From Thiomicrorhabdus sp. Milos-T2 (GTDB taxonomy: Bacteria > Pseudomonadota > Gammaproteobacteria > Thiomicrospirales > Thiomicrospiraceae), in the NCBI RefSeq assembly GCF_000702325.1, contig NZ_KL370891.1, positions 62,001 through 126,000 of the forward strand: a DNA stretch of 64,000 bases. The letters run 5' to 3'. Shown here in pieces: positions 35,549 to 45,328 of the stretch. Below the pieces are notes generated by a model. It did no database searches and was not told where the DNA came from. It saw only the letters and a program-made list of their open reading frames with translations. Numbering within the stretch: the first letter of the stretch is position 1; each line of letters begins with the position of its first letter. The position numbers were made by a program, and so were the translations under genes.

Positions 35549-36715
35549 TTAATTTTTGCTATCAGGTTTATCTTTATTAGCGACGTTACTGTCTGCTGTA
35601 CTGTCGTTTGAGGTTTGCTCAGAAACTTCGTCAGTACTATTTTTTTCAGATGGCTGATTTGACTCATCATCTGACTTATCTGAAGACTCGGTATTGTTTT
35701 TAGCATCTTTTTCAGCTTTTTGACGTGCTTCGTAATCTTGTTCTAGTTTATGCATTTCTGAATCAATATTGTCAAATTCTGCATCCCAGTCTAAATCGTC
35801 CTCAACTTGATCTGCATAGCGGTCATCAAAATCAAATTCTGCTTCTGAATCCGTTGCAGCACTATTAGATTGTTTGGGGGCTGAAGGTGTCACTGGGGTT
35901 TTAGCGGTTTCGTCGTTAGCATCGAATGCTTCATCAGCGTCTTCATCAGCGTCTTCATTTAGGGTTTTATTCTTGCTTCGTCTTTTTTTAACGATAGTAC
36001 CTATCAATAAACCGAGCTCAAACAATAGCCACATAGGCACCGCTAATAAGGTTTGAGAAATAATATCTGGAGGCGTGAGTAGCATTCCAATGACAAATGC
36101 ACCCACAACAATGTAAGGGCGAGCATGGCTTAGCTTCTCAGGTTGTGTCATACCACTTACAATTAATAAGATGGTAACAATAGGGACTTCAAACGCCATA
36201 CCAAAAGCAAAGAACATTTTGATAACAAAGTCTAAATACAGTGAGATATCCGTGGCAATGGTTACCCCTTCTGGAGCGGTTTGCGACAAAAATCCAAACA
36301 CCAGTGGAAACACAACATAATAAGCAAACAGGCCACCCGCATAGAACAGAAACGAACTAAAGAACAGTAGCGGAGCGACTAGCTGTCGTTCATGTTGATA
36401 TAGGGCAGGAGCAATAAAACGCCATAGTTGGTAAAGCAAATAAGGCATTGCTAAATAAATCGATAAAACAAAACTTAATTTAAAGGGTGTTAAGAAGGGC
36501 GAGGCTACCGCCGTTGCAATCATGCTCGTGCCTTCAGGCAAGTAGCGTGTTAACGGTTCTGATATATAGGTATAAATTTCGTTAGCAAAAGGAAAAAGAA
36601 TCAGAAAAAAGACAATAATAGCCAAAATGCTACGAGTAAGACTGGTTTTTAGATCTAGTAAATGCTGAACTAGAGTCATTTCTTGATCGTTAGGTGGCAG
36701 CGCAGCGTTGCTCAT
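35549..36715 (-). CDS. tatC: Sec-independent protein translocase TatC, with long acidic tail
   Basis: The Tat receptor and channel core. The first 240 residues hold six membrane helices and TatC signatures: [15 protein letters not shown], the periplasmic FLTPFKLSF, and [16 protein letters not shown]. The protein is 388 residues, against about 250 normally. The extra 140 residues are highly charged and low-complexity (about 245-388: [13 protein letters not shown], then [11 protein letters not shown]). It follows tatB by 8 bp. At least AioB in this window needs the Tat pathway. Confidence 0.93.
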   Translation of the reverse strand: MSNAALPPNDQEMTLVQHLLDLKTSLTRSILAIIVFFLILFPFANEIYTYISEPLTRYLPEGTSMIATAVASPFLTPFKLSFVLSIYLAMPYLLYQLWRFIAPALYQHERQLVAPLLFFSSFLFYAGGLFAYYVVFPLVFGFLSQTAPEGVTIATDISLYLDFVIKMFFAFGMAFEVPIVTILLIVSGMTQPEKLSHARPYIVVGAFVIGMLLTPPDIISQTLLAVPMWLLFELGLLIGTIVKKRRSKNKTLNEDADEDADEAFDANDETAKTPVTPSAPKQSNSAATDSEAEFDFDDRYADQVEDDLDWDAEFDNIDSEMHKLEQDYEARQKAEKDAKNNTESSDKSDDESNQPSEKNSTDEVSEQTSNDSTADSNVANKDKPDSKN

Positions 36716-36723
36716 AAGGGCAG

Positions 36724-37257
36724 TTAACTTTTTAGATTTTCTTTTTCAGAGGCTGTTTCAATTGGCTGAGAAACCTCGGCTTGAACAGAATCTGTTGATT
36801 GAAGAGAGTTTGAAGGCTGTTCGGATAGTTGAGCCGAACTTGCATCCGCATCTGAGCTAACCGGTTGTGCTGTTTGATTTGGTTTGGCAATTTGCTCTGG
36901 AGCAACAGGCTGAGAGGGCGCTTTGTTGAATTGATTAGCGGAATCTGCAGGTGCATCCCCACCAAAAGTAGGGCGTTGCAAATCATTCATCTCAACACTA
37001 TCAAAGTTAAGGCCTTGCTCTAACTCGTTACCAATGGTGTTCATTTTTTGCTTTTCTTCTTCAAAGTCCATAGATTGCTTGATTTCATTCAATGTCTCTT
37101 GAACTTGACCCTCTTGTTTAACAGAATTTATAAACCGACGCGTTTTACCCATAAAAGACCCTATTTTTCGGGCAACTTCTGGCATGCGTTCAGGGCCAAT
37201 GACTAGTAATGCAATTACCAGTATGACCATAAGTTCTAAAAAACCAATATCAAACAT
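36724..37257 (-). CDS. tatB: Sec-independent translocase component TatB
   Basis: A 177-residue protein: N-terminal membrane helix with [19 protein letters not shown], the [13 protein letters not shown] hinge, an amphipathic helix, and a Ser/Gln/Ala-rich disordered tail from about residue 95. It lies between tatA and tatC. TatB binds Tat substrates together with TatC. Confidence 0.93.
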   Translation of the reverse strand: MFDIGFLELMVILVIALLVIGPERMPEVARKIGSFMGKTRRFINSVKQEGQVQETLNEIKQSMDFEEEKQKMNTIGNELEQGLNFDSVEMNDLQRPTFGGDAPADSANQFNKAPSQPVAPEQIAKPNQTAQPVSSDADASSAQLSEQPSNSLQSTDSVQAEVSQPIETASEKENLKS

Positions 37258-37286
37258 TTATAAGGTACTCAGTTAAAGACAAACCA

Positions 37287-37535
37287 TTAAGCTTTGTCTT
37301 TATTCTCTTCAGTTTTCTTTTGTTCAGCTTCTACGTCAAAGACGTTTTCACCTTCTTTTTGTGCAAGCTTTTTGTCTTCTTCTTCAGCTGTTTTTGATTC
37401 TTCTTCTTTGACGGCTGATTTAAAACCTTTAATTGCACCACCTAAATCAGTACCGATATTACGTAGACGTTTTGCGCCAAATAATACTAATACGATTGCA
37501 AGGATGATAAGTAATTGCCAAATGCTAATGCCCAT
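37287..37535 (-). CDS. tatA: Sec-independent translocase component TatA
   Basis: An 82-residue protein with the membrane helix [22 protein letters not shown], the FGAKRLR hinge and the [15 protein letters not shown] amphipathic helix, then a Lys/Glu-rich tail. It forms the pore-like assembly of the Tat system. It is the first gene of tatABC; a short MITE hairpin lies between it and hinT. Confidence 0.94.
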   Translation of the reverse strand: MGISIWQLLIILAIVLVLFGAKRLRNIGTDLGGAIKGFKSAVKEEESKTAEEEDKKLAQKEGENVFDVEAEQKKTEENKDKA

Positions 37536-37696
37536 GGTTTTGCTCCATTTTTAATCTAATCTGTGGCTTATTTCATGGACGAATAAAACTTAATCTATTC
37601 GTCTACCAGTTTGAATTTTTTTAATGACCGCCAATCATACCAAATTCAGTGATTTGTTGGCACTAAATAATATTCAATTAACGGTATTTAATTAAA

Positions 37697-37738
37697 GAGA
37701 CCTTTGCATATTCTTGTGCAAACTTGTACAAAGGTCTC
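37697..37738. mobile_element. Minimal MITE derivative, 42-bp hairpin
   Basis: GAGACCTTTGCA and TGTACAAAGGTCTC ends with about 16 bp between them, flanked by TTAAA and TTAAG. It lies between hinT and tatA and could terminate the his-hinT transcript. Confidence 0.8.
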
Positions 37739-37804
37739 TTAAGGTTTGAGTCTACGTGTTTTAGTTGGGATAAACGCTTAGACTCGTTTTATGAGAATAA
37801 ATGT

Positions 37805-38131
37805 TTATTTATTGCCCATTAAGTGAATGTGAATATGGAAGACTTCTTGTCCACCAGACTCACCAGTATTAATTTGAGTTTTAAAACCTTCTAGGCCTTG
37901 TGACTGCGCTAGCTGAGGAAGTAATAACATCATGTGACCCATGCAGTCTTTATCTTCGGGGGTAAGATCAAATAGGGTCGGAATTGGTTTTTTAGGAATG
38001 ACTAAAAGGTGAACGTTCGCCTTTGGATTGATATCGTTAATAACGATACATTTATCATCTTCATAAACAATATCTGCTGGAATTTCACGGTCGATGATTT
38101 TACTAAATAGGGTTTTATTTTCGGTACTCAC
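37805..38131 (-). CDS. hinT: HIT-family nucleotide hydrolase HinT
   Basis: A 108-residue purine nucleoside phosphoramidase. It has the start FSKIIDREIPADIVYEDD and the catalytic histidine triad HIHIHLMG near the C-terminus. It is encoded after hisE on the same strand (gap 37 bp). This hisE-hinT-tat arrangement is common in gammaproteobacteria. Confidence 0.93.
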   Translation of the reverse strand: MSTENKTLFSKIIDREIPADIVYEDDKCIVINDINPKANVHLLVIPKKPIPTLFDLTPEDKDCMGHMMLLLPQLAQSQGLEGFKTQINTGESGGQEVFHIHIHLMGNK

Positions 38132-38168
38132 GGGTCTAATCCTTTATTGGTTCTGACTTGAGTGGAAT

Positions 38169-38510
38169 TTATTCACTACGACTGGCTTTCTCGTCATGTC
38201 CTGATAGGCCAAAACGTCGTTGTAATTCTGCTGTAACATCGTTGCTCGACAGATTTTGCGAAGCTAATAGTACCATAGTGTGAAACCACAAGTCGGCGAT
38301 TTCATAAACGAGGTGTTCTTGGTCTTTTTTAGCGCCGTTGCTATTTTCTATGTCTTTAGCTGCCATGACGGTTTCAGCGGATTCTTCAGCCACTTTTTTT
38401 AGAATTTTTTCAATTCCTTTGTCATATAGGCTGGCTACATAAGAACTTTCTGGAGAGTCAGATTTACGAGCTTCTAATACTTCGTCAATCTGTTTTAGAA
38501 TGTCACTCAT
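38169..38510 (-). CDS. hisE: Phosphoribosyl-ATP pyrophosphatase HisE
   Basis: A 113-residue MazG-fold enzyme of histidine synthesis (second step). The motif [16 protein letters not shown] with the following [17 protein letters not shown] carries the metal-binding acidic residues. Its ATG overlaps the hisF stop by 4 bp. It is the stand-alone form, not fused to HisI. Confidence 0.93.
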   Translation of the reverse strand: MSDILKQIDEVLEARKSDSPESSYVASLYDKGIEKILKKVAEESAETVMAAKDIENSNGAKKDQEHLVYEIADLWFHTMVLLASQNLSSNDVTAELQRRFGLSGHDEKASRSE

Positions 38511-39280
38511 AGTCGTACCTCAATCCCTTCTTTTTGCATGGCAAGCTTGGCTTCTTCAACCGTATGCTCACCAAAGTGAAAAATACTGGCAGCTAATACC
38601 GCTTCGGCATGTCCTTCGGTAATGCCTTTTGCCAAATGTGATAGCTCACCAACGCCGCCTGAGGCAATAACGGGAATAGAAACGGTATCTGAGATGGCTC
38701 TTGTTAGTTCTAGGTCAAAGCCAATTTTTGTGCCGTCTCTATCCATACTGGTAACCAGTAATTCTCCAGCGCCTAGGCAGGCCATTCTTCTTGACCAATC
38801 AACGGCATCAATACCGGTTTCTTTTCGGCCGCCGTGGGTAAATATTTCCCATTTGTTATCTTCATCTGGTTGGCTGACTTTCTTGGCATCAATGGCGACT
38901 ACAATGCATTGTGAGCCAAACGCATCACAGGCCTCTTTTACAAATGCGGGGTTGAAGATGGCGGCTGAATTAATAGCGACCTTGTCAGCTCCTGCATTAA
39001 GCATGGTGCGAATATCTTCTACACTGCGTATGCCACCGCCAACAGTGAGAGGAATAAAGACTTGGCTAGCGACTTGTTCAACCATGTGTACGGTGGTATT
39101 GCGGTCATGCGCAGTAGCGGTAATGTCTAAAAAAGTGATTTCATCCGCGCCTTGTTGGTCATAACGCTTGGCGACTTCAACGGGGTCGCCAGCATCGCGA
39201 ATATCTACAAACTGTACCCCCTTAACAACACGACCGTCATCAACGTCTAAACAGGGAATAATACGTTTAGCTAAACTCAT
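38507..39280 (-). CDS. hisF: Imidazole glycerol phosphate synthase cyclase subunit HisF
   Basis: A 257-residue TIM barrel that uses ammonia from HisH to make imidazole glycerol phosphate and AICAR. Signatures are [21 protein letters not shown] with the catalytic Asp, [11 protein letters not shown], and the second Asp in [25 protein letters not shown] follows. It lies after hisA with a 30-bp gap that holds a perfect ACCAGGCCTGGT palindrome. Confidence 0.96.
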   Translation of the reverse strand: MSLAKRIIPCLDVDDGRVVKGVQFVDIRDAGDPVEVAKRYDQQGADEITFLDITATAHDRNTTVHMVEQVASQVFIPLTVGGGIRSVEDIRTMLNAGADKVAINSAAIFNPAFVKEACDAFGSQCIVVAIDAKKVSQPDEDNKWEIFTHGGRKETGIDAVDWSRRMACLGAGELLVTSMDRDGTKIGFDLELTRAISDTVSIPVIASGGVGELSHLAKGITEGHAEAVLAASIFHFGEHTVEEAKLAMQKEGIEVRL

Positions 39281-39295
39281 AAAAAATCCTAAGTT

Positions 39296-39307
39296 ACCAG
39301 GCCTGGT
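39296..39307. repeat. 12-bp palindrome ACCAGGCCTGGT
   Basis: Perfect copy in the spacer between hisA and hisF. Confidence 0.9.
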
Positions 39308-39310
39308 AGT

Positions 39311-40051
39311 TTATTTTGGGGCTAGTTGATCGGAAAGTGCTTGGCCTTCTTTAAAGTCCAAAGTCCCTTCATAGATTGCTCGACCGGTAATCGCGCCGGT
39401 AACACCATCGGCTTCAATTTCGGCAAGCTTTTTAATGTCATCTAAATTGGTAATACCCCCTGAGGCAATAATAGGAATGCTTAGCGCTTTAGCAAGGGAT
39501 TGTGTGGCTTCAATATTAACGCCTTGCATCATGCCGTCACGACCAATGTCAGTGTAAATAATCGCTTCTACACCATCATCTTCAAATTGTTTACCAAGTT
39601 GGGTGACTTCGTGGTCGGTGACTTCTGCCCAGCCGTTAATGGCTACCATACCGTCTTTGGCATCTAAACCAACCATTATGTGACCAGGAAAAGCTTTACA
39701 AGCTTCAGCAACAAATTCTGGATTGTGAACCGCTTTGGTACCAATAATGCAGTAGCTTACGCCAGAGTTTAGGTAGGCTTCTATGGTTTGTAGATCGCGA
39801 ATTCCTCCACCAATTTGAATCGGTAGGTCTGGAAATGCTTGGCGTACCTGATGAACGGCTTCTCCATTGACTGGCTTGCCGTCAAATGCACCATTTAAGT
39901 CTACCATATGAAGTCGACGTGCATCTTGGCTAACCCATCTTTCTGCCATGGCAACAATATCACCTGAAAATACGGTTGCGTCTTCCATAATGCCTTGACG
40001 AAGGCGGACGCATTCACCATCTTTTAAATCGATAGCTGGAATTAATAACAT
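39311..40051 (-). CDS. hisA: ProFAR isomerase HisA
   Basis: A 246-residue TIM barrel that isomerises ProFAR to PRFAR. It has [19 protein letters not shown] (catalytic Asp near the N-terminus), the phosphate-binding [12 protein letters not shown] and [13 protein letters not shown] with the second Asp. It sits between hisH and hisF in the operon. Confidence 0.96.
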   Translation of the reverse strand: MLLIPAIDLKDGECVRLRQGIMEDATVFSGDIVAMAERWVSQDARRLHMVDLNGAFDGKPVNGEAVHQVRQAFPDLPIQIGGGIRDLQTIEAYLNSGVSYCIIGTKAVHNPEFVAEACKAFPGHIMVGLDAKDGMVAINGWAEVTDHEVTQLGKQFEDDGVEAIIYTDIGRDGMMQGVNIEATQSLAKALSIPIIASGGITNLDDIKKLAEIEADGVTGAITGRAIYEGTLDFKEGQALSDQLAPK

Positions 40052-40066
40052 GATTGAACCTTTAAA

Positions 40067-40705
40067 CTATTGTCCGTTCCACTGTAAAAAGTTTTTGAAT
40101 AGCTGCAAACCATTGTCTGCACTTTTTTCAGGGTGGGCTTGAATTGCAAATAAATTGTTGTGGCTTAATACTGAAGGGAATGTGGTTCCATGAGTAGTTT
40201 GGCCGGTAATGATGCCTGAATTTTCAGGTTGTACATAGTAGCTATGAACAAAGTAGAAACGGCTGTCTTGTGAGATGTTGTGCCATAGCGGGTGTTCTTG
40301 AGTTTGATGAATTTGATTCCAGCCCATGTGTGGGGTTTTTAGTGCGGAATTTTCTTCAAACTCAAAATGTTTTACGTTGCCAGGGATGACATCAAGACAT
40401 TTAATGCCTTGGTTTTCATCGCTATGAGACATTAATACTTGAAGTCCCATGCAGATTCCTAAAAAAGGCTTTTCTTGGGCGGCTTGAATTACAGGATGAA
40501 TCATTCCTGTTTCTTGCAAAGCGCCCATGCAGGCTTTAGCCGCACCTTGACCTGGAAAAATAACCGCATCGGCATCCGCAATTTCATCCGGGTTGTGTGT
40601 GACTAATATACGTGTATTATCAGGAGCCATGTGTTCCGCCGCTTTTGATACGGAACGTAAATTTCCCATGCCATAGTCAATTACAGCAACTAGCTTCTGG
40701 TCCAT
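40067..40705 (-). CDS. hisH: Imidazole glycerol phosphate synthase glutaminase subunit HisH
   Basis: A 212-residue class I glutamine amidotransferase partner of HisF. It has DYGMGNLRSVSKA, the oxyanion segment PGQGAA, the nucleophile elbow FLGICMGLQVL and the late His/Glu in AIQAHPEKS. Its ATG directly follows the hisB stop. Confidence 0.95.
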   Translation of the reverse strand: MDQKLVAVIDYGMGNLRSVSKAAEHMAPDNTRILVTHNPDEIADADAVIFPGQGAAKACMGALQETGMIHPVIQAAQEKPFLGICMGLQVLMSHSDENQGIKCLDVIPGNVKHFEFEENSALKTPHMGWNQIHQTQEHPLWHNISQDSRFYFVHSYYVQPENSGIITGQTTHGTTFPSVLSHNNLFAIQAHPEKSADNGLQLFKNFLQWNGQ

Positions 40706-41293
40706 TTACAAACTTCCTTTAGTAGAAGGCATTTTACCTTCCATACGCACGTCTGCGGTAAGAGCCATTCTTAGAGCACGGCCAAAGGCTTTAAAGATTG
40801 TTTCGGCTTGGTGATGCGAGTTGTGGCCTCGAAGGCAGTCAATGTGCACGGTTGCATTCGCGTGGTTAACAAAACCTTGGAAAAATTCAAACACCAATTC
40901 GGTTTCAAAGTTACCAATTTGCTCACGGGTAAAATCAGCATTAAATACCAGGCCTGGTCGACCAGAAAGATCAATGACTACACGAGAAAGCGCTTCATCT
41001 AACGGTACATAGGCGTGACCATAACGGGTAATGCCTTTTTTGTCGCCCACCGCTTTACTAATTGCTTGGCCTAATGTAATGCCTACATCTTCAACCGTAT
41101 GGTGGTCATCAATATGATTGTCGCCATTAGCTTTTATCTCAAGGTCAATCATGCCGTGACGTGCAATTTGATCCAACATATGTTCAAAAAAAGGTACGCC
41201 CGTTTCTAATTTGGCGCCACCTTCACCATCAAGGTTAACAGAGATTTCAATTTGAGTTTCTAGCGTATCGCGTTTTACCGTTGCCGTGCGCAT
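40706..41293 (-). CDS. hisB: Imidazoleglycerol-phosphate dehydratase HisB
   Basis: A 195-residue manganese enzyme, the dehydratase-only form (no phosphatase fusion). It has [32 protein letters not shown] and the second His cluster [16 protein letters not shown]. It is the first gene of hisBHAFE. A perfect 12-bp palindrome lies in the coding region. Confidence 0.96.
   Translation of the reverse strand: MRTATVKRDTLETQIEISVNLDGEGGAKLETGVPFFEHMLDQIARHGMIDLEIKANGDNHIDDHHTVEDVGITLGQAISKAVGDKKGITRYGHAYVPLDEALSRVVIDLSGRPGLVFNADFTREQIGNFETELVFEFFQGFVNHANATVHIDCLRGHNSHHQAETIFKAFGRALRMALTADVRMEGKMPSTKGSL
40947..40958. repeat. 12-bp palindrome ACCAGGCCTGGT
   Basis: Perfect copy inside hisB, read as Pro-Gly-Leu-Val. 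No perfect copy then occurs until 55.7 kb. Confidence 0.9.
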
Positions 41294-41758
41294 AACATAA
41301 TTCCTATGATTAAGATGCCAATATCATAACTGAAAATTAACTTATTGGATATGGTTAGGGTTGCTTTGAAAGTAAAAATACTAGATGTGGTGATTATCAA
41401 TATAAGAATTCACTTATATAGAGTTATCCTTATTGAAATTAGGGGCTAACAGTTTTATTGATGTTGGTCATAAAAAAAATTTGGTATGCATAAGTATGGT
41501 TTTTTTGGGATAATTCCAGGGATTTTTTTAAGAATGTCGTGTTCTTTGAAGCCTTTGATGAAATCTAATTCTATTAGTTTTCTTGATGTGAGTTAAGTTT
41601 TATAAGGGTTTTGGCTGAGATAGGGAAGGCTAAGTAGGTATAATGCCTGTTGAGAAGTCTCTATCTTAAATGGTCCGTTTTAGTATGTTTAAGAAATTAA
41701 ACACTTTAAGATGAAAGATAGAGACAAAATATTAAGACTATAAAGGGGAATCCGACTG
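41294..41758. other. Divergent regulatory spacer between hisB and ccoN
   Basis: A 465-base AT-rich region with no gene. It must carry the ccoN promoter. A good -10 box TATAAT is at 41639-41644, without a convincing -35 box, as is common in activator-dependent promoters. FNR-like half sites (TTGAT at about 41458, ATCAA at about 41397) occur, but no full site was found. Confidence 0.45.
41639..41644 (+). promoter_or_regulatory. Candidate -10 box of the cco operon
   Basis: An exact TATAAT about 115 bases before the ccoN ATG, in an otherwise gene-free region. No matching -35 hexamer is at 16-18 bases, so an activator may be needed. Confidence 0.35.
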
Positions 41759-43189
41759 ATGGATACTACAGTAAAACCACAATATGACAATGGCGTGGTT
41801 AAGTATTTAACAGTAGGTGCGGTAGTTTTCTTGGTGCTAGGTACTTTAATGGGTACTTATGCAGCATCAGAACTTGCGTGGCCTGCGTTAAACTTTGATA
41901 TTGCGGAAATCACTTTTGCTCGTTTACGTGTTATTCATACGAATACCGTAATCTTTGCATTTGGTGGTATGACGTTAATGGCAACAGCGTTTTATACGGT
42001 TCAAAGAACGAATGGTGTAAAACTTTGGAGCAATGGCTTGGCTTGGTGGACTGCAATTTTGTTCACAATTGGTCTTTTAGGAACAGTTGTTTCATTATCT
42101 CTAGGTATGACAACTGCTAAAGAATACCATGAGCAAGAATGGCCTTTGGCTATTGCTATTGCAGTAGTTTGGACAATGTATACGTTCAACTTTGTAATGA
42201 CAATTGCTTCACGTAATAAAGATACTCACCCGAGTGTGTATGTTTCTAACTGGTTCTTCTTAGGTATGATGATTGCAATCACATATTTATATGTGGTAAA
42301 CGGTTTAGCAATTCCTGTATCTATGTTCCGTTCTTACTCTATGTTTTCTGGCGTACAAGATGCCATGATTCAATGGTGGTGGGGTCATAACGCGGTTGGT
42401 TTCTTCCTGACGGCTGGTTTCCTAGCAATTATGTACTATTTTGTACCTAAGCAATCACAACGTCCTATTTACTCTTACCGTTTATCGGTAATTCACTTCT
42501 GGGCATTAATGTTTGGTTATGTATGGTTAGGTGCTCACCACCTTCAATATACAGCACTTCCAGACTGGACAGGTTCATTAGGTGCAGTAATTTCATTAGC
42601 GATGATTATTCCTTCATGGGGTGGCGCGCTTAACGGAATGTTAACGCTTTCTGGTGCTTGGGATAGACTACGTACAGATTACATTTTACGTTTCTTAATT
42701 ATTTCATTAGCTTTCTATGCGATGTCTACATTCGAAGGGCCTGTAATGGCTGCGAAAACTGTAAATGCGCTTTCTCACTATACAGACTGGACAGTTGGTC
42801 ACGTTCACTCGGGTGCGTTAGGTTGGGTTGCTATGGTTTCTATCGGTGCGATTTATCATATGGTAATGAAGCTATGGAAAACAGAAATGTACTCTATGCA
42901 GTTAATTAACTTCCATTTCTGGTTAGCAACTATCGGTACAGTTTTCTACATTGTTGCAATGTGGGTATCAGGTATCATGCAAGGTCTAATGTGGCGTGCT
43001 TATGATGAGTACGGAACACTTGCTTATACTTTCGCTGAGTCTGTATCAGCTATGCACCCTTACTATGCGATGCGTGCATTTGGTGGATTATTGTTCTTTA
43101 GTGGAGCGGTAATCATGCTATACAACGTTGTGATGACAATTCGTATGGCAAATGCTAAAGCAACTAATTCAGTTGAAGCACACGCTTAA
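41759..43189 (+). CDS. ccoN: cbb3-type cytochrome c oxidase subunit I CcoN
   Basis: The catalytic haem-copper subunit of the high-affinity terminal oxidase, about 12 membrane helices. Haem and copper ligands are in RVIHTNTVIFAFGG, WWWGHNAVGFF, GAHHLQYTALPDW and VGHVHSGALGWVAM. At 476 residues it has normal length. It starts ccoNOQP and is preceded by a GGGG-rich ribosome binding site (AAAGGGGA). Electrons from arsenite or sulfur oxidation could end here. Confidence 0.96.
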   Translation: MDTTVKPQYDNGVVKYLTVGAVVFLVLGTLMGTYAASELAWPALNFDIAEITFARLRVIHTNTVIFAFGGMTLMATAFYTVQRTNGVKLWSNGLAWWTAILFTIGLLGTVVSLSLGMTTAKEYHEQEWPLAIAIAVVWTMYTFNFVMTIASRNKDTHPSVYVSNWFFLGMMIAITYLYVVNGLAIPVSMFRSYSMFSGVQDAMIQWWWGHNAVGFFLTAGFLAIMYYFVPKQSQRPIYSYRLSVIHFWALMFGYVWLGAHHLQYTALPDWTGSLGAVISLAMIIPSWGGALNGMLTLSGAWDRLRTDYILRFLIISLAFYAMSTFEGPVMAAKTVNALSHYTDWTVGHVHSGALGWVAMVSIGAIYHMVMKLWKTEMYSMQLINFHFWLATIGTVFYIVAMWVSGIMQGLMWRAYDEYGTLAYTFAESVSAMHPYYAMRAFGGLLFFSGAVIMLYNVVMTIRMANAKATNSVEAHA

Positions 43190-43204
43190 TTAGTAAGTCA
43201 TATT

Positions 43205-43236
43205 AAGTAATGGCTCAAATTATCGAGTCGTTACTT
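43205..43236 (+). other. Intercistronic hairpin between ccoN and ccoO
   Basis: AAGTAATGGCTC pairs with GAGTCGTTACTT (two G-U pairs) across an 8-nt loop. No T-run follows, so it is probably an RNA-processing or stability hairpin and not a terminator. Confidence 0.55.
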
Positions 43237-43272
43237 ACTATTGAAAATTAATGAGTTGAGGAGCACAAACTC

Positions 43273-44100
43273 ATGTCAAATGAAGCACCAAAGAATATCC
43301 AGGAAGGGTTAGAACGTAATATCTTCGCCTTATTTCTGGCAACAGCGCTAGCAGTATCTATTGCTGGTATCGTTGAAATCGTACCGTTGTTTTATCTCAA
43401 ATCTGCTGTTGATTACACAGAAAAGACAGATAAATACGGTAACGCTAAAAATGAAAAGTTCCCAGAGTTAGTTTGGGAACGTACTTTTACAAAAGATGCT
43501 GACGGTAAGTTAGTGTCTGACAAATCACTTTACAAGCAAGATAAGCATGGTAAGTGGGTTCTAGCAGATTGGAAAGCAGGCGACGGTGTTCGTCCTTACA
43601 CTCCGCTTGAATTAGCTGGTCGTGATTTATATATGCGTGAAGGTTGCTATATTTGTCACTCTCAAATGATTCGTCCTTTCCGTGATGAACGTGAACGTTA
43701 TGGTCACTTCTCACTAGCGACAGAGTCTATGTATGATCACCCTATGCAATGGGGTTCTAAGCGTACTGGTCCTGATTTAGCTCGTCTAGGTGGTAAGTAC
43801 TCTGATGAATGGCACGTGCTTCACTTGCTACGTCCTCAGAATATGGTTCCAGAATCAGTTATGCCTGCTTACCCTTGGTTGGCAGAAAATCTAGTGTCTA
43901 AAGATTTCTTTGGTACAGATCGTGATATGAAAACACGTTTATCGGTAATGCGTACACTTGGTGTGCCATATACTGACGAAGAAATCGAAAATGCTGATGC
44001 AGCTATCGAAGGTTATACAGAGATGGATGCAATGGTTGCTTATTTACAAGTATTAGGAACGATGGTTAAGCTGGATGACAGCAAAGTCTACCGTCGTTAA
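43273..44100 (+). CDS. ccoO: cbb3-type oxidase monohaem subunit CcoO, with an insertion
   Basis: A membrane-anchored c-type cytochrome: N-terminal helix (about residues 15-38, [19 protein letters not shown]), then [32 protein letters not shown] with the haem motif CYICH, and the axial Met region in AYPWL. It is 275 residues, against about 200-240 in many CcoO proteins. The difference is a Lys/Asp-rich insertion at about residues 50-95 ([15 protein letters not shown], then YKQDKHGKW) between the helix and the haem domain. Confidence 0.94.
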   Translation: MSNEAPKNIQEGLERNIFALFLATALAVSIAGIVEIVPLFYLKSAVDYTEKTDKYGNAKNEKFPELVWERTFTKDADGKLVSDKSLYKQDKHGKWVLADWKAGDGVRPYTPLELAGRDLYMREGCYICHSQMIRPFRDERERYGHFSLATESMYDHPMQWGSKRTGPDLARLGGKYSDEWHVLHLLRPQNMVPESVMPAYPWLAENLVSKDFFGTDRDMKTRLSVMRTLGVPYTDEEIENADAAIEGYTEMDAMVAYLQVLGTMVKLDDSKVYRR

Positions 44101-44105
44101 TAGTT

Positions 44106-44291
44106 GTGAGTAATTTAGAACGTTATTTTAGTACAGACTGGGCGTCATTGACGTCCCAGGATTGGGCTGGTTTAATCATTACAGTAGTGGTATTTTTCGG
44201 AATGCTCATTACGTTTTACTTGGCACTACGTCCAAGTAAGCGTAAAGAGATGGAAGAACAAAAATACAAAATACTGGATGATGATGACTAG
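44106..44291 (+). CDS. ccoQ: cbb3-type oxidase subunit CcoQ
   Basis: A 61-residue single-helix protein (DWAGLIITVVVFFGMLITFY) with a C-terminal charged tail (PSKRKEMEEQKYKILDDDD) typical of CcoQ/FixQ. It stabilises the complex. The start is GTG, 5 bp after the ccoO stop. Confidence 0.9.
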   Translation: MSNLERYFSTDWASLTSQDWAGLIITVVVFFGMLITFYLALRPSKRKEMEEQKYKILDDDD

Positions 44292-44312
44292 TCATTTTGA
44301 GGAGATTTAAAT

Positions 44313-45221
44313 ATGGCACATCATAATCCATGGCCAGATGAAGGTAATACTGGTCATATCTGGGATGAAGATATTCGTGAATTAGATAACCCACCACCGC
44401 TTTGGTGGATGCTATCTTTCTATGCTGGCTTCATCATGATTGTTTTTTACACATTATATTACCCAACAATTCCATTAACCGATGAGATGGGTGAATATAC
44501 ACAAGGTATGGCAGGTTGGACTGCTGTCGAAGAGTACAACGAAGATTACAAGATTTTAAGAGATTGGCGTGTCGCTAAATTTGCAGACAAGGAAGAGAAG
44601 TTAGCTTCAATGACTGTTGCTGACATCATGAAAGATCCAGAACTAAAATCATACGCTGTTGCTACTTCTAAAGTTTTGTTTGGTGATTATTGTGCAGGAT
44701 GTCATGCTGCTGGTGGTGCTGGTAACCCTGGTTTTCCAGTATTGGCAGATGATGATTGGTTGTGGGGTGGTAAAGTCAACCAAATTGAAGCAACTCTAAT
44801 TAATGGTCGTATTGGTAATATGCCTGCTAAAGGGATGATGGGTAATTTATCTGATCAAGAAATTGAAGATGTTACTGATTATGTTGTTGCGTTATCAGAA
44901 GGTAAGGGTGGTGATGCTGCTGTTGCTGCAGGTAAAGCAGTATTTGCCAAAGGTATGTGCTTGGCATGCCATGGTCCAGCTGGTAAACCACTTGCTCCTG
45001 CAGGAGCGGCAAACCTAACTGACCAGGTATGGCGTTTCTCATCGGATCGCGATGCTATCAAGAAAGTTATTACTTATGGTGTAAATGTTAAAAAGAATGG
45101 TGAGTATATTGAAGGTACGCGTAATGCTATCATGCCAGCATTTAATGAACGTTTACCAAACGCTGATGTAAATATTAAGCGTTTAGCAGTATATGTACAC
45201 TCTTTGGGTGGAGGTCAGTAA
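44313..45221 (+). CDS. ccoP: cbb3-type oxidase dihaem subunit CcoP
   Basis: A membrane-bound dihaem cytochrome c, 302 residues. The N-terminal part has HIWDEDIRELDNPPPLWWM and a helix (about 30-52), then two haem domains with CAGCHAAGG (about 128) and CLACHGPAG (about 214). It is the electron entry subunit. A strong terminator follows 30 bp later. Confidence 0.95.
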   Translation: MAHHNPWPDEGNTGHIWDEDIRELDNPPPLWWMLSFYAGFIMIVFYTLYYPTIPLTDEMGEYTQGMAGWTAVEEYNEDYKILRDWRVAKFADKEEKLASMTVADIMKDPELKSYAVATSKVLFGDYCAGCHAAGGAGNPGFPVLADDDWLWGGKVNQIEATLINGRIGNMPAKGMMGNLSDQEIEDVTDYVVALSEGKGGDAAVAAGKAVFAKGMCLACHGPAGKPLAPAGAANLTDQVWRFSSDRDAIKKVITYGVNVKKNGEYIEGTRNAIMPAFNERLPNADVNIKRLAVYVHSLGGGQ

Positions 45222-45251
45222 GTGGTTACTAATTCACTTATCTGATTCAGT

Positions 45252-45284
45252 AAAGGAGAGCAATTGCTCTCCTTTTCTGCTTTT
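45252..45284 (+). terminator. Intrinsic terminator of ccoNOQP
   Basis: AAAGGAGAGC pairs with GCTCTCCTTT around an AATT loop, followed by a T-rich stretch (TTCTGCTTTT). It separates ccoP from the 46-residue ORF. Confidence 0.82.
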
Positions 45285-45328
45285 AGGACTTTATAAATCT
45301 TGATTTATATCAATTTTGGAGAATAATT

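Noticed and set aside
38622-39164. Plus-strand ORF of 180 codons opposite hisF
   Set aside because: Antisense shadow of hisF.
41390-41475. FNR/Anr-like boxes upstream of ccoN
   Set aside because: Only half sites (TTGAT, ATCAA) were found; no TTGAT-N4-ATCAA with an acceptable second half.
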